From Hydractinia symbiolongicarpus (taxonomy: Eukaryota; Cnidaria; Hydrozoa; Anthoathecata; Hydractiniidae), in contig NC_079887.1 of the NCBI RefSeq assembly GCF_029227915.1, forward strand, positions 22,253,650 through 22,317,649: 64,000 nt of DNA. Direction: 5' to 3'. The stretch's first letter is position 1; the number at the start of each line of letters is the position of its first letter. The position numbers and the translations under genes were made by a program. Below, piece by piece: positions 38,001-48,239 of this stretch. A model generated the notes under the pieces. It did no database searches, was not told where the DNA came from, and was given only the letters and a program-made list of their open reading frames with translations.

Positions 38001-41000
38001 TACACAAAAAAACCAATCTGCTAATTAACCTCATTTTAATCTTGCAAAACAAAAGTTTACTGCAAGTCACAAGATAGACAAGTAGCTAAAAATGTTGTGC
38101 TATATTTAAAATACACTTTAATGCAAATTAATAATCATCTTCCCTAAGCATTAGAAAAATTAAAAAAAAAATTAACATGGATTTTATCACATTTTTATAT
38201 AACCAACATTAACATTAACCATAAAAATATGTTTAACAGGTGACTGACAGACGTGGTTACACAAAAAAACCTATCTGCTAATTAACCTCATTTCAATCTT
38301 GCAAAACAATTGTTTAGTGCAAGTCACAAGATAGACAAGTAGCTAAAAATGTTGTGCTATATTTAAAATACACTTTAATGCAATTTAATGATCATCTTCC
38401 CTAAACATTAGAAAATTTTAAAAAAAAATTAACATGGATTTTATCACATTTATATAACCAACATTAACATAAACCATAAAAATATGTTTAACAGGTGACT
38501 GACAGACGTGGTTACACAAAAAACCAATCTGCTAATTAACCTCATTTCAATCTTGCAAAACAATTGTTTAGTGCAAGTCACAAGATAGACAAGTAGCTAA
38601 AAATGTTGTGCTATATTTAAAATACACTTTAATGCAATTTAATAATCATCTTCCCTAAACATTAGAAAATTTAAAAAAAAAATTAACATGGATTTTATCA
38701 CATTTATATAACCAACATTAACATTAACCATAAAAATATGTTTAACAGGTGACTGACAGAAGTGGTTACACAAAAAAACCAATCTGCTAATTAACCTCAT
38801 TTTAATTTTGCAAAACAATTGTTTACTGCAAGTCACAAGATGGACAAGTAGCTAAAAATGTTGTGCTATGCTTAGAAGGTGTTAACCCAAAAGTTATTTT
38901 TTGATATTTAATAGAACAAAAGTCAACAACTTCAAAAATTTAAGTTTCGTTTCATGCTTCAACGACAGTAAAAAAAACTGAGCATTCATGACATAAATAT
39001 GTGCAGAAAATCTCTTTTCCATTCTATCTTGTTTGTTCTAAGTTGTTATCCTAATTTCTGTTAAAAAAATATTGTATATATAAAGTGAGTTAGTTGATTT
39101 TTTATGTGTTGTGCATGCAGACTTTTTCTCTTTGCAATATTTTTTTTGCGTGTGATCTTCCCTTTTCCACATGTACCCAAGATAGTAACGAACAGCCCAT
39201 TATTAAATATTTTCTTTATTCGTACTCCACATCATCATCATCTTCATCATTCTCGGCTTAACGTCCGTTTTCCATGCTAGCATGGGTTGGACGGGTAATA
39301 TTAATGACCCTCTTCCAATCTGATCTAGACTGTGTTAGATCTAAACTCAACTTCCTTTGTAACAAGTCTGTCCTTATAACCTCCTGCCAAGTCTTTCTTG
39401 GTCTTCCTCTGGGCTTTGCCCCAGGAACTATCAAGTCTCCACATGCTTTAATTTTGAATGTGGGCTCAACAGTGCGCTTAAATACAACACATAAATACAG
39501 TTGTTTTGTTGTGATAATTACACGAGCTCTCGTTTCAAGTTTTTTGGTACTCATTTGGTACTAAATATATATCCAAAGTATGTATGCTTCAAAGAAACAA
39601 TAAAGACGACAGCTGCGGCTTGTTCCAGTATATGCTTTTCGCATATACGCGACATTTAAGTTATACTTTTTTGTGATTTTATGGACCAGCTGGATCATAT
39701 ATCAAAAATAAAATTTTTGCATTAACTTCCCGTTTAGGGTACAAGGTACACAATAACTTAGGCCTGGTTACTTCTGTTATTCAAGCTGTCAATGGAGAAA
39801 ATGTTTGGTCTGATTGCAGGACAATTTTTGCATAAATTATCGACTTTAATGTTTACAGGAAATTGTTTAACAGGTGACTGACAGATATGATTACAACAGA
39901 AACCAATCTGCTAATTAACCTCATCTTAATATTGCACATCTATAGACCATTAAGTCACAATTCTACAAAATGGTTTGGAATGTATTGACATGCTTTTAAA
40001 AATGACAGCAGAAACGTTTACACAAACCTGAGACAGTTTTATCAGCTTCTTCTTCCTCTACTTCATCTTCTTCAAATTTGTCAGGATCCTGAAAAAGTTT
40101 TTTAAATAGTTAAATAAAAAAAATAGTGAATTTAAAATTTGTGAAACATAGTTTTCTTAATTTTCTGCATTCTATTTAACAGATTTTAATGCATATTGGA
40201 TTAAAAATAAAAAAAGGGGGAATTTTCAAAGCATTATTAATAGTAAAATTAAATTCAAGTAAGTTTATTTGGCAGACTAACGTAACATAATCGATTATAG
40301 TCTAAAAAGACTCTTCCAAGACTGGGTCAGATTTTAAGCCCTAATTGCCAGAGATTTGTCCACACGCTACCAACTTGTGCCACAAAATTATTACATATAC
40401 AAGTTAATACAATAAAAATAACAAAATACTAACTGCTCTATACTCTTCTATTTTTGCTTCAAAATTGCGATTATATTTTTTCAGTTTTTGTCGAAGACTT
40501 GCCAATGCCTAAAAAAAAATAGGAAATAACATTATTTTCTTAAACAAAAATAAGCTCATAATTAAAATATTGTAAATAACTAAAAACTACAAACCACAAT
40601 AAACATTTTCCTTGGTTGACAGGAAAGGAACTTAACATTCACCATCTGAGTCATGAATTTTCTCCTAGATGTTAAATATATATGAAACTTAAAAAAAACA
40701 CAATTGAGATACCTTGGCATTAAGTTTATGAAGTTTCTTCCTGCCTTCCGTATCTTCCCATTGCTAGAAAGAAATTCATATTAGCTTGAATCTAAATTTG
40801 TTACAATGATCAATCACTTCTTTTTTTATAACTTTCATGAAGGGTAAACATATACCTGCTGTAAATAATCTTCCAAATCAGCCAAACATTTCACATAAAA
40901 GTTTGGAATACCTTCCCTCTCAACAACATTTTTTGATTTATCATATTCCTTTGTTAAGTTTTCGTATTCTGTAGACAAGAAATAAAAACTACGTTATTTA

Positions 41001-44000
41001 GGTTATATATATAATTTAAAGTTGTATTCTTAGTTATTTAAGATCTATAAATTTGAATTTCCTATGCATGCATGAATTGCATTGTCTAATAATGACAAGT
41101 TTTTGCTTATGTAACAATCAATATTAAATCTTTTACACCGATTTTTAAAACCACTGGAGAAATGAACGGCCAAGCATTGCAGTTGTAAAGATGTTTTCAT
41201 TTCATGTAAAAACGAGAAATACTGTGTCGCGGGCAAATGGTTACTTCAAGGACAAGTAAGAATGTATCTACAAAACTCACACTCGAACAAAAAGCATAAA
41301 TTTACACAGTAAGAACTTGAATATTAAATAGCTTAAAACATGTTCTGTCAATCTAGAACTATAAAATGCGTAAAGGATAACCTGTTTGTATTTTGGCAAT
41401 ATCATTAATCTTCATACTATTTCGCATATATTTTATAGTTGTCTGTAGAATATCAAACCTAAAAATTAAGATTTCACAAGACTTTGTTTAAATGTGAAGA
41501 GAAAAAAACTTCGTAATAACATTAACAAAGGCAGAACCTTTTATCTTTGGCACTGCGAACAACTCTCTTCGTATCGTCTTCATCATCACTGAATTGATAC
41601 ACTCTACAAAGATAAGATAAGATAATTTTATTAATCAAAAATAGCTGTACAGTTCAAATAATTAAATAAATTTTAATATGAAGAGAAAAAACAAACAAAC
41701 TATTTTTGAAGGGAGACCTTACCTAATAGCAGAAGCTAAGACGAGGATAAGGCCACCCTTGGACGAGTACAATAGACGGTACAGGACACACAAGACGGCA
41801 CAAACATATATAATCACCAGATAAATGAACCGTGTGAGAACAAAGGGAAAATTTGTTACAAATTAATAAGAGGCATAAAATACTTCTTTAGATCACTTTC
41901 AGACCAAAGTAATCTATGGAAACAAATTTTTTAGTCATTGATGTCTGTATCTTATTCCAGGATTTAATGGTGTTAAATCTAATAGAATTTTTACCAAAAC
42001 AAATGGTATTGACAGTAGGAAGATTGATCAAGCCAGCCTTTTCTGCACGAGTGCTCTGGGCAAAAAGGTGTTAATATTCTCAAATCTCCAATAACTGAGG
42101 ACAGAAAAATAGGTTGAAATTTAATACAGTCCGCTCCATGCTTTATACAAAAATGAATACAATAGAAGCTACTGGAACAACAAGGTGACCTCCAATTAAA
42201 TTTTAATATAATATATAGTCACATTTTTTTGAGAGTTAAGAACATGTTCCAAACAAATCTTGCTGAAATAGTTCTAAAATGGGACATCAGTGCATTTTAC
42301 TTTGCTGATATAGCTTTGAATTTTAGTACTTTGTTACATATCATGGCTTCTCAAAACTGTCTGATACGTAATATACAACTTCTTTGACCAATAAGCTGTC
42401 CATTAAAACAAATACATATTGTGGTCAGATAAACATGATCTGCCAAAGTAGTATTTTAAAGCTTATCACCTTTTAAAACCACTACTTTGTGTATTACTAC
42501 ATGCAGCACTGGAATCAGGACACCTAACATCGTGAGCACCTATCATGCGCGACACGAACGATCCACGATCCTATCGTGACCATCGTGACAGAAAAAATGT
42601 TAACGAAGAGCTTCGTGATAGTCGCGATGTATAAAAAAATAACGATGCTATCGCGATCGTCACTATTAATCGTGATTGTCGCGATGGATTGTGAATAAAA
42701 TTAAAAATATTAAACAATAGATGTGTATAGCTAATCTTGTGTCTTTGTTTTTGTTTTTTTACATTTAAAAATTCTTTTGGATCTTGTATTTTTATTAGAA
42801 ATTGGATTTTAGAAATAAGGTGACTCAAACTTAATTACTTGTTCTACACGTGAAGTAGATAGTAGTTTACGGTCTGTGGGTCGAGAATGTATAAATGGTC
42901 GGAACAACAAAAAAATAAAAAACAACAACAGAGGAGGGTTTACGACAAGCATATTTTTCTGTGTATGTTTTTCTTGTATTAGCGAATGTTAAATTAGCGA
43001 ATGTTCGATTTAATGAAAGTTCATGGAAAAATAAGAATGTGTGGTCGGAACAACAACAAAAAAATAATAATAAAAAAATAACAACAATATTTTTTAGTTG
43101 TGAAGGAAAAATAATAATTTGTCTCACTAAAAAAATTAGTTTGACCATAACTAGTACTCAAGGTGTAGAGATAAAAACATACCTGTATGTTTAAAAAAAG
43201 TTATGCAGCAAGAATTTTTCTAGTGTTGTTTACAAAGCTGTACAGCAAGAATTATTCTTGTGCTGTTTGGAAAGTTATACAGAATATACCTGTGTTGTTT
43301 TGAAAGATATACAGCAGATTATACTTAGGCTGTTTCGAAATTTATACAGCAAGTTATTATTTTTCCATTTAAAATAATAAAACACAAAATTTATTTTAGT
43401 TTTTTGCGCAGTCTTATAAGAAAACTAATATTTAAGTGCAAAAAAGTTTCACAGACTATAGCTTAGTTGACAATATTTAGAGTCTTTTGCGACATTAAAA
43501 TTATTTATTTCATAACGGAGGAGGGTGTTACGACATGTTTATTTTACATTGTTTTAATTATTTTTCTAATATCATTGAAAAAGATTTAATGATATTAATT
43601 ATTTTTCCTAAATGATATCAACTAAGAAATTTAAGATTTTAGCAAGCAGCGTAATTTTAAACATATATTAATCATAACGAAGGAGGGTGTTACGACATTC
43701 TTAATCTTAAACAAGAAAAAAGCTTACAACAACGAAAATATTTTTGATTTAAAAAAAAAAGAAACAATTATTCATATTTAATTGCGCTATTTTTATAATG
43801 TTTAAAGATGTATGATGACGGTCGCGATATGGATCGCGAAAGTCACGATGCATCGTGAAAGTCGACCCCACGATGGATCGCGACCTTCATGATGCTAAAA
43901 AATTTTACTATCGCGACAGCATCATGAATCGATGTTAGGTGTCCTGATTCCAGTACTGTATCAACGTGTGTTTTACAATCAACATTGGAGATATGTCTGA

Positions 44001-44784
44001 ATAAAGAAAATGTTGCGCGGCTATGAGAAAAATCTGCGTTGAGGCTACTGCGCAGAAGCTGAAGAAAATACAACAAACAGTTTGCCAGCTCACAGCAGTG
44101 GGTATTTTTGGTAAAAAAAGGTTGTTTTCAGTTTTAATATTGAAGGTTTTAGGATGATTAGTACAGTGAAACTAGTTTTACAGATAACTTGGGTTGGATA
44201 AAATAAGGGTATGTTATTTTTACTCAACCGTGACAAGGTTTATTGTCTCTGTATATTCTGTATTATTCAGTATTGTACTGACAGAGCTTTATTTGTTGGA
44301 TGTTGCCAGGAGTTGTCTAGTAGAGCGTAGGCCCTAATTGGGTCTGCGTAATGAGCATTAAATACTCTAGGAATCTCCATCTAAGCCATGGCCCCTCCTG
44401 GTAATAATAGACAGGGTATATCCCTCAATATTAATGAGGCTAGCCATGTAAAATATGCACATCTATCTATTTTCCACCTTACTTTTAAGGCCGACATCCC
44501 GAAGTATTTTGTGTTAGAGCTACTCGCAAATTTTGGCATCAAGGGTCGGAATAACTTGCTTGTTGTCCCCTCACAGCCACTACTATTACTATCGTCGCTG
44601 AAATGTAGCATAGTTAACTGCTGATAAAAAGTAGCTAGCTAATCTACCCACTAGTCTAGCGCAGCAATAAATAAAACTTGTTCAGCTACCTGGTTGGTGC
44701 CGTTGTTCTTGGTCTCACAAGTACTTCATCATCGCTTTCCTCTGACTCGCTTTCAGAGCTGTTTACTCTGAAAAAACGGGACAT
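26097..44784 (-). CDS. EIF3C: Eukaryotic translation initiation factor 3 subunit C
   Basis: Twenty-two coding exons in transcription order: 44690-44784, 41538-41603, 41382-41458, 40856-40968, 40713-40763, 40434-40508, 40028-40088, 37841-37884, 36767-36897, 36318-36689, 36157-36244, 33488-33606, 30218-30800, 29881-30072, 29641-29728, 29306-29389, 29081-29228, 28341-28406, 27857-27944, 27628-27720, 26319-26433 and 26097-26143. They sum to 2796 nt (931 aa; human about 913), phases matching at every join. Diagnostic stretches are [20 protein letters not shown] at the start, [59 protein letters not shown] and the PCI-region [20 protein letters not shown]. eIF3c is a core scaffold of eIF3 on the 40S subunit. 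A species-specific acidic Ala/Thr/Glu-rich insert lies at about residues 500-562. The introns host repeated H/ACA-like RNAs. Confidence 0.97.
26466..26594 (-). ncRNA. Candidate H/ACA snoRNA, family A copy 1
   Basis: 129 nt in the host sense, in the eIF3c intron 26434-27627. Hairpin 1 has a lower stem CCATTTG/CAAATGG, a pocket and an upper stem, followed by hinge box AGATCA. Hairpin 2 has an upper stem TATTCAAAAC/GTTTTGAATA and a lower stem CAACTGC/GCAATTG with one mismatch. The tail is ACA plus TAA. This copy differs most (GCGTTTG in the left arm of hairpin 2, GAAACA before the end). Confidence 0.7.
26736..27052 (-). mobile_element. tRNA-derived SINE with (AAT)n tail
   Basis: On the minus strand the 5' head (27052-26981) resembles a tRNA: A-box-like CCTTGTGGTAGAGCG and B-box-like GGGTTCAAACCCC. 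An unrelated body of about 200 bp follows and ends in a run of AAT triplets (plus strand ATT, 26738-26760). Only four bases of the acceptor stem can pair, so it is not an intact tRNA gene. It lies between snoRNA-like copies A1 and A2 in the same eIF3c intron. Confidence 0.75.
27157..27287 (-). ncRNA. Candidate H/ACA snoRNA, family A copy 2
   Basis: 131 nt, same intron as copy 1. It is identical in plan: stem CCATTTG/CAAATGG, hinge AGATCA (two extra A before the second hairpin), 10-bp upper stem TATTCAAAAC/GTTTTGAATA and tail ACA-CTT. From the end of that upper stem to ACA is 14 nt; from the first upper stem to the hinge is 15 nt. Confidence 0.72.
28570..28698 (-). ncRNA. Candidate H/ACA snoRNA, family A copy 3
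   Basis: 129 nt in the eIF3c intron 28407-29080. Hairpin 1 reads CCATTTG, pocket AACGTCA, upper stem GTGACTTGAT/ATTAATGTCGC with one bulge, pocket ATTTGCA, CAAATGG. The hinge is AGATCA. Hairpin 2 has lower stem CAACTGCT/AGCAATTG (one mismatch). The tail is ACA-CTT. This is the cleanest family A copy. Confidence 0.75.
28899..29027 (-). ncRNA. Candidate H/ACA snoRNA, family A copy 4
   Basis: 129 nt, 53 bases downstream of the exon ending at 29081 and in the same intron as copy 3. Its hinge box is AGATGA rather than AGATCA; the change keeps the ANANNA consensus. The tail is ACA-TTT. Outside the predicted RNA the flanks share nothing clear with the other copies. Confidence 0.72.
32157..32290 (-). 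ncRNA. Possible H/ACA RNA, family D copy 1
   Basis: The hinge-like AAATCA and a second hairpin ending 15 nt before ACA-TAA are present, with lower stem AGTGG/CTATT. Its upper stem has five pairs and then mismatches; one pair is T-A where copy 2 has C-G. Hairpin 1 is unconvincing (GAC/GTC closing only). Homology to copy 2 extends beyond the RNA limits (about 32112-32345), so this could be a transposon subrepeat. Confidence 0.4.
32421..32549 (-). ncRNA. Candidate H/ACA snoRNA, family B copy 1
   Basis: 129 nt in the host sense. Hairpin 1 has lower stem GCATA/TATGC, a pocket, and a long upper stem CCCTTC-TGACA/TGTCA-T-GAAGGG; 16 nt on comes hinge box ATAAAA. Hairpin 2 has lower stem ATTTGAG/CTTGAAT, upper stem TTGAT..TGTT/AACA-ATCAA, and 15 nt from the upper stem to ACA, then TTA. 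Every geometric rule for H/ACA RNAs is met. Confidence 0.75.
32712..32842 (-). ncRNA. Possible H/ACA RNA, family D copy 2
   Basis: Hinge AAATCA, second hairpin with 10-bp upper stem TTCCTTATAA/TTATAAGGAG and lower stem CAGTGG/CTATTG, and 15 nt to a degenerate tail box ACG. A strong small hairpin CAACTCC/GGAGTTG lies just 5' of the hinge, but without a normal pocket. It lies inside the 31193-33417 element. Confidence 0.4.
34100..35470. mobile_element. Element with GCTACCTTAGTTCTAAA inverted ends and GGCCTAAGTCC subrepeats
   Basis: The left end at 34100 and the inverted right end at 35470 share about 25 bp. The left half (34120-34620) repeats GGCCTAAGTCC-type motifs about eight times; the right end carries inverted forms. 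A Helitron-like element (34746-35321) is nested inside. It has no transposase and lies in the eIF3c intron 33607-36156. Confidence 0.65.
34746..35321 (-). mobile_element. Helitron-like non-autonomous element, 576 bp, nested
   Basis: On the minus strand it runs from A|TCTACATAATTATAC at 35321 to CTAG|T at 34746. The 5' part carries CTGTCTGTCTGTC; the 3' part carries GGATTTTTCTACGGGC. It is a close relative of 12842-13528. Confidence 0.65.
35959..36087 (-). ncRNA. Candidate H/ACA snoRNA, family B copy 2
   Basis: 129 nt in the eIF3c intron 33607-36156. It has the same two-hairpin plan as copy 1 with hinge ATAAAA. Differences keep the fold: the lower stem of hairpin 2 is ATTTGAG/CTTAAAT (a T-G pair becomes T-A), and in hairpin 1 a T-A pair becomes T-G. 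The tail box is ATA instead of ACA, a variant known in functional H/ACA RNAs. Confidence 0.72.
36973..37757. mobile_element. MITE-like element with GGGGTCATCTACAAA ends, TA target site
   Basis: The inverted ends GGGGTCATCTACAAA (left 36975, right ending 37757) are flanked by TA. The interior is rich in TACGAATTT and its complement, and short GCCGTTCTTCGTTCTTA-like units recur at 37340-37510. There is no reading frame. It lies in an eIF3c intron. Confidence 0.65.
37970..38875. repeat. Tandem array of a 255-bp unit (family C), about 3.5 copies
   Basis: Units start at 37974, 38231, 38486 and 38740 and share GGTGACTGACAGACGTGG, CCAATCTGCTAATTAACCTC and CAAGTAGCTAAAAATGTTG. Read in the host sense each unit contains a hinge-like AAATGA, a hairpin with stems GGT/ACC and CAGA..TGGTT/AACCA..TCTG, 15 nt from that stem to ACA, then three bases. 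The first hairpin is not conserved enough to call an H/ACA RNA with confidence. Confidence 0.8.
39258..39470 (-). pseudogene. LINE 3'-end fragment
   Basis: On the minus strand this encodes a piece matching the last part of the LINE at 58120-61167, including [14 protein letters not shown]-like, [11 protein letters not shown] and [14 protein letters not shown]. It is a 5'-truncated insertion in the eIF3c intron 37885-40027. Confidence 0.8.
39861..39989 (-). ncRNA. Solo family C unit, possible H/ACA-like RNA
   Basis: A dispersed copy of the family C core 1 kb from the array. Against the array, the hairpin stem TGGTT/AACCA becomes TGGTT/AATCA (G-C to G-T) and CAGAT/ATCTG gains a pair; the hinge is AGATGA and ACA-ATT is kept at 15 nt. 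Only the second half of the fold is supported. Confidence 0.35.
41606..42070 (-). pseudogene. Non-LTR retrotransposon 3' fragment with GATAA-type tail
   Basis: On the minus strand, 42060-41890 encodes [19 protein letters not shown] and KSWNKI, the C-terminal signature of CR1/L2-like reverse-transcriptase proteins, followed by a stop. The element ends near 41606-41625 in short TTATC/GATAA repeats, typical of such LINEs. It lies in eIF3c intron 1. Confidence 0.65.
42504..43958. mobile_element. 1.45-kb DNA transposon with CAG..CTG inverted ends
   Basis: Left CAGCACTGGAATCAGGACAC and the inverted right end GTCCTGATTCCAGTACTG match over about 27 bp. The interior has CG-containing CGATCGTGAC-type words at both ends, two GGAGGAGGGTGTTACGACA blocks and a tandem of about four 40-bp units at 43190-43360 (TACAGCAAG motif). 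It has no transposase. A partial copy lies in ARPC3 intron 1. A target duplication could not be matched. Confidence 0.7.
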
Positions 44785-44931
44785 TTTCCCTTTACTTTAG
44801 GACAAAATAACAAATAAAATGAGCCGTTCCAGGAGGAACATGTGTCACGTTTCGTCGACTTCTGAAAAGTAAGATGGCAGCCAAGTGATTCTGGTTGGCA
44901 ATCATACTATAAAACCGTGTTAATTATGACG
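44785..44931 (-). promoter_or_regulatory. Upstream region of eIF3c
   Basis: Only about 147 bases separate the eIF3c start codon from the inverted repeat of the neighbouring transposon block, so the core promoter and any 5' UTR must lie here or inside the repeat. No TATA box was identified. Confidence 0.4.
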
Positions 44932-46259
44932 TCATCCAAAATTTTATAATGGTTCTGTGCTCTTCAAGTAAGGACATTCATATAGAATATTAAATTATCA
45001 TGACAAAAATGAAGTTTTTAGAGCAATATAATATTCTGGTTGTATTTTATTTAGATTTAAGGAAAAGAATTATTTTAAAAACGAGGTTATTGTTGGAAAG
45101 CTCGGCTATATAAAGGGTTTGACTGTAACTTTCAGCTCGAAATTGAGGCACTTAACGAACAGAAATATTTACGAAAATAGGTAATTTGTTCTACCTTTTG
45201 CTAAGGAACTTAGGGATAAGAATCGTTTTAATATTTACCGCTTTAATTGGGTTTGGCATAATTAGGAAATTCGGGAAACGTCTCTATAATATACAAATTA
45301 TGCTTTAGCCAAAAACAAAAACAAAAAATAAAAAAATAATTTTAATAAGTTGGTGATTATTGTTACACGAAGTAAAAAGGATTGCGAATATTTATCAATC
45401 ACCAAAAGTCGAAATAATTAACTGTGACTCCGTGGACAAGTGTTTTTATGTATGTTTAAACCTTTGTTGCCTGAAAATTTTTGCCAATTTTTGCTTTTGA
45501 TTTTGTCGTTAACGGCCGGGGGAGATAAAAATTTACACGAAAGACAAAAAAATATACAATTTGATTGATTGTGAATGGTTATAAATCTCGTTTAGACGGC
45601 GCTACGGAAAAATAGCGACCGAGGTTGAGGCGTCATGCAAAACAACCGAGGTTTATTTCTCTGCGTAGCGCCTGAATAAAGGGTTATAAGCCATTTAGTA
45701 CCTGGTAGCTTGGTAAAAACATAGGAATTAAAGTAAGCCAAGGTAGGTCTAAGTCACAAACATTTGGATGAATAGTAAAATACAACATGTTTATATATGT
45801 AGAAACCATGTCTTCTGACAATATAAACGTTGTTAGATCAACTCAAGAAAAATAATTTCTGTCGAACACAATGAAAAAATTCTTAAAGCCGGGGCAAACG
45901 TTTCCAACATTCCATCCAACACACATCCAACACCCATGTTGGATAAATGTTGGAATCGTTTGAACGAAAGTAAATTTTATAAAAGAAGAAAAAAATGACG
46001 TAAAAAGAAGAAAAAAATAGTTGGATGAAGTTGGATGAAAGTTTGTTCGCCATCAAACTTTTCATCCAACTTTTGACTCTTTTTCTTGATCGATTTTCCT
46101 GTTGAATCGTTTGAACACTTTTTGTCCAACATTCGAATGATAATGACGTCAATCGAAAGAAAATCGAACGTTTTTATTCGAAAAGTTCTTAAAGAAATTG
46201 TGTATAAATAAAGATGGTAGAAAAGCTGTGTATAAACTGTGTGTAATCAAAAAACAAAC

Positions 46260-46910
46260 ATGGGAAGTGAAGACGAACATTTTCTGAAATCAAAGCTGAA
46301 AACACCGGAGTGGAAGGGAAGAAGAATATAGAAGAGAAGAATCTAAAGCAACCAGAGAAAGGTCAGCATAAAAGAGAATCAAAGGCAGATGAGAAGGACA
46401 AGAAAGATTGGACTGAAATTTTTGATTTCATTGGAATGTGGTCAAAAGTGGCTGATGAACTATATGAAAGTTCGTGGATTCATTATAATCGATTTGGCTT
46501 CTTGCTTCCCGTGATGGGTGCTTCAAAGAGCAAAGAAACTTTTCGGAAACGAGGATCAGGAGTTGAGCTGGACTTTGAAGTAGTCAATATTGAAGCTGAT
46601 GATCATGATGATGGCAAGGCGTCAATACCAGAGTCGAAGAAAAGATCAGTAGCTGAACGGAAATTAGAATTGCTGGCAAAATGCAGCAAAGCTATTACGA
46701 AGAAGAAAGAGGAACCAAAAAAGGAAAAAGAAAGCAAAGAGATCAAAATGTCGGCATTTGCGTTGTATATCGATGAAAAGTTACGAGGTTTGGATGACCG
46801 AAAGAGAGCGTTCGCTGAAAAAAGAATTCCTTCATTACTATTATTTTTGAGCTTGAGTTTATGGATGAAATTAGCAACAACAATATATATTCCAAAAGTG
46901 GCAATGTTCT
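46260..46910 (+). pseudogene. Harbinger-associated DNA-binding protein (MADF/Myb-like), frameshifted
   Basis: The natural ATG (46260) opens MGSEDEHFLKSKLKTPEWKG but hits a stop after 24 residues; the main frame continues from about 46310 to 46912. It carries a Trp-rich helical stretch (DWTEIFDFIGMWSKVADEL) and a BESS-like end FALYIDEKLRGLDDRKRAFA, after which another frameshift would be needed to read IIFELEFMDEI. This is the usual partner protein of Harbinger nucleases. At least two breaks make it non-functional. Confidence 0.65.
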
Positions 46911-47219
46911 GAATTTGCAACATGGAACAACTGGAAGTTCTACAGGAAACGTTCCATTCTTTAGTAGTCCAAGTTATCACAGACTTTACAGTGCTATGCT
47001 GAGGAGTTAAGTAAGGGAAAAAGAAGGAAAACACCTACTTCATATGTTTATATTTAGCTTTATTTTACTCAAACCAAAATGTTATGAAACCATGCAGAAT
47101 ATACATTTTACTTTGTTTATGACTAGGAATATATACCAGTACATATTACTCTTGTTGTTTAAAAAAGGTTTTCCATCAAAAAGGTTATGTATACTAGGTA
47201 TTCTCCGACGTTCGGCTCT

Positions 47220-48239
47220 TACATAGCATATTGTGAAGGGCTAGCGTTGTCAGAATGATATTTTCGACTCGTTTTGGAAAAAGTGGAATTGTGGTGTGAT
47301 ATATTCGCTATTTGTTTGCCAATATTCCAAAAAGATTCTCAGAAATTCTGTCTGTAGTTGTAAATTCTTCTATCGACAGTCAGATTGTTTTGGAGCTATG
47401 GTTTCATCATATATGTTTTAGGCACAAAGGCGTCATCTCCCAAAAAACGAATGTCATATTAGGATATGCATCTGAAATTGACTTATTTTTTGGAAGTTCA
47501 ACAACTCATCCTCAATAGATGACCGAGCTGCGATTTGTTCCAAACTCCCCCGTCATTTGTTCTGCCGTTTGAACCTACATCCGCCCATAAACAATGGTAA
47601 TCCAGACCTGCTATTGCCATTAAGATAATTGAATGGGTTTTTTGTAATTCATATAAAATGATCCACCATTATCGTGGTTTTTTAATTGTAACATGTTTTC
47701 CATCAATTGCTCCTAAAACGTGCGGATAATTCCAGCGATGTTCGAGCCTCTCTGCAATGTGTCCCCATTCATCAGTGGATGGCAAAGGTACAAAAAGGTG
47801 CAACATCCTTTCAACAATTGCATCACAACAGCCTTTGATAATGTAAGACACAGCCCCTAGTGATATTTGAAATTGGAAGGACAACGAGTAAAAAGTTGTT
47901 CATTTGATAGTATAGGACGATTTCCTCCACGTGCTCTTTCTTGGGGGGAAATGAGATCGTCAATGTGACTCAAAACAATCTCAAAATATTCCACGCTCCT
48001 TCTAAACATCTGCTTGAACGACATCCGATCCTCCACTATCAACTCCTTGACCAAAGTCTCATATATTCCAAACCGGCCTCTCCTTTTGACCTACTCTCTT
48101 GTTTTACCCATCGAGACTTTTTGTCATCAGAATCAGCGAATTCTGATAAAATAATCGGGAGGAGCATGTCTTCTGCCGCCGCCATGTTTAGTTTGAAATG
48201 AATGAGTAGAGCATGTGCTAATGAATGAATAAACGACAT
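47220..48239 (-). pseudogene. Harbinger DDE nuclease, multiply broken
   Basis: Pieces lie in different minus frames: 48239-48039 (MAAAEDMLLPIILSEF), 48054-47857 (FRRSVEYFEIVLSHIDDLI) and 47884-47669 (LEHRWNYPHVLGAIDGKHV). IDGKHV contains the first catalytic Asp. Further on, fragments resembling NGGSFYMNYK, a GGVW-like turn and GDDAF..KTYMMKP occur, interrupted by stops. At least four frameshifts or stops are needed to follow the protein. Confidence 0.75.

Noticed and set aside
37970-38875. CRISPR-like array
   Set aside because: Units of about 255 bp repeat along their whole length without short repeats and unique spacers, in a eukaryotic intron.
37970-39989. Calling family C confirmed H/ACA RNA genes
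   Set aside because: Only the second hairpin and boxes are kept; the first hairpin differs between array and solo copy.
42571-43194. Frames of 77-93 codons as proteins
   Set aside because: They lie in the arms and subrepeats of a non-coding transposon.
44388-44624. 78-codon frame in eIF3c intron 1
   Set aside because: Antisense to the host intron, short, unlike any family.
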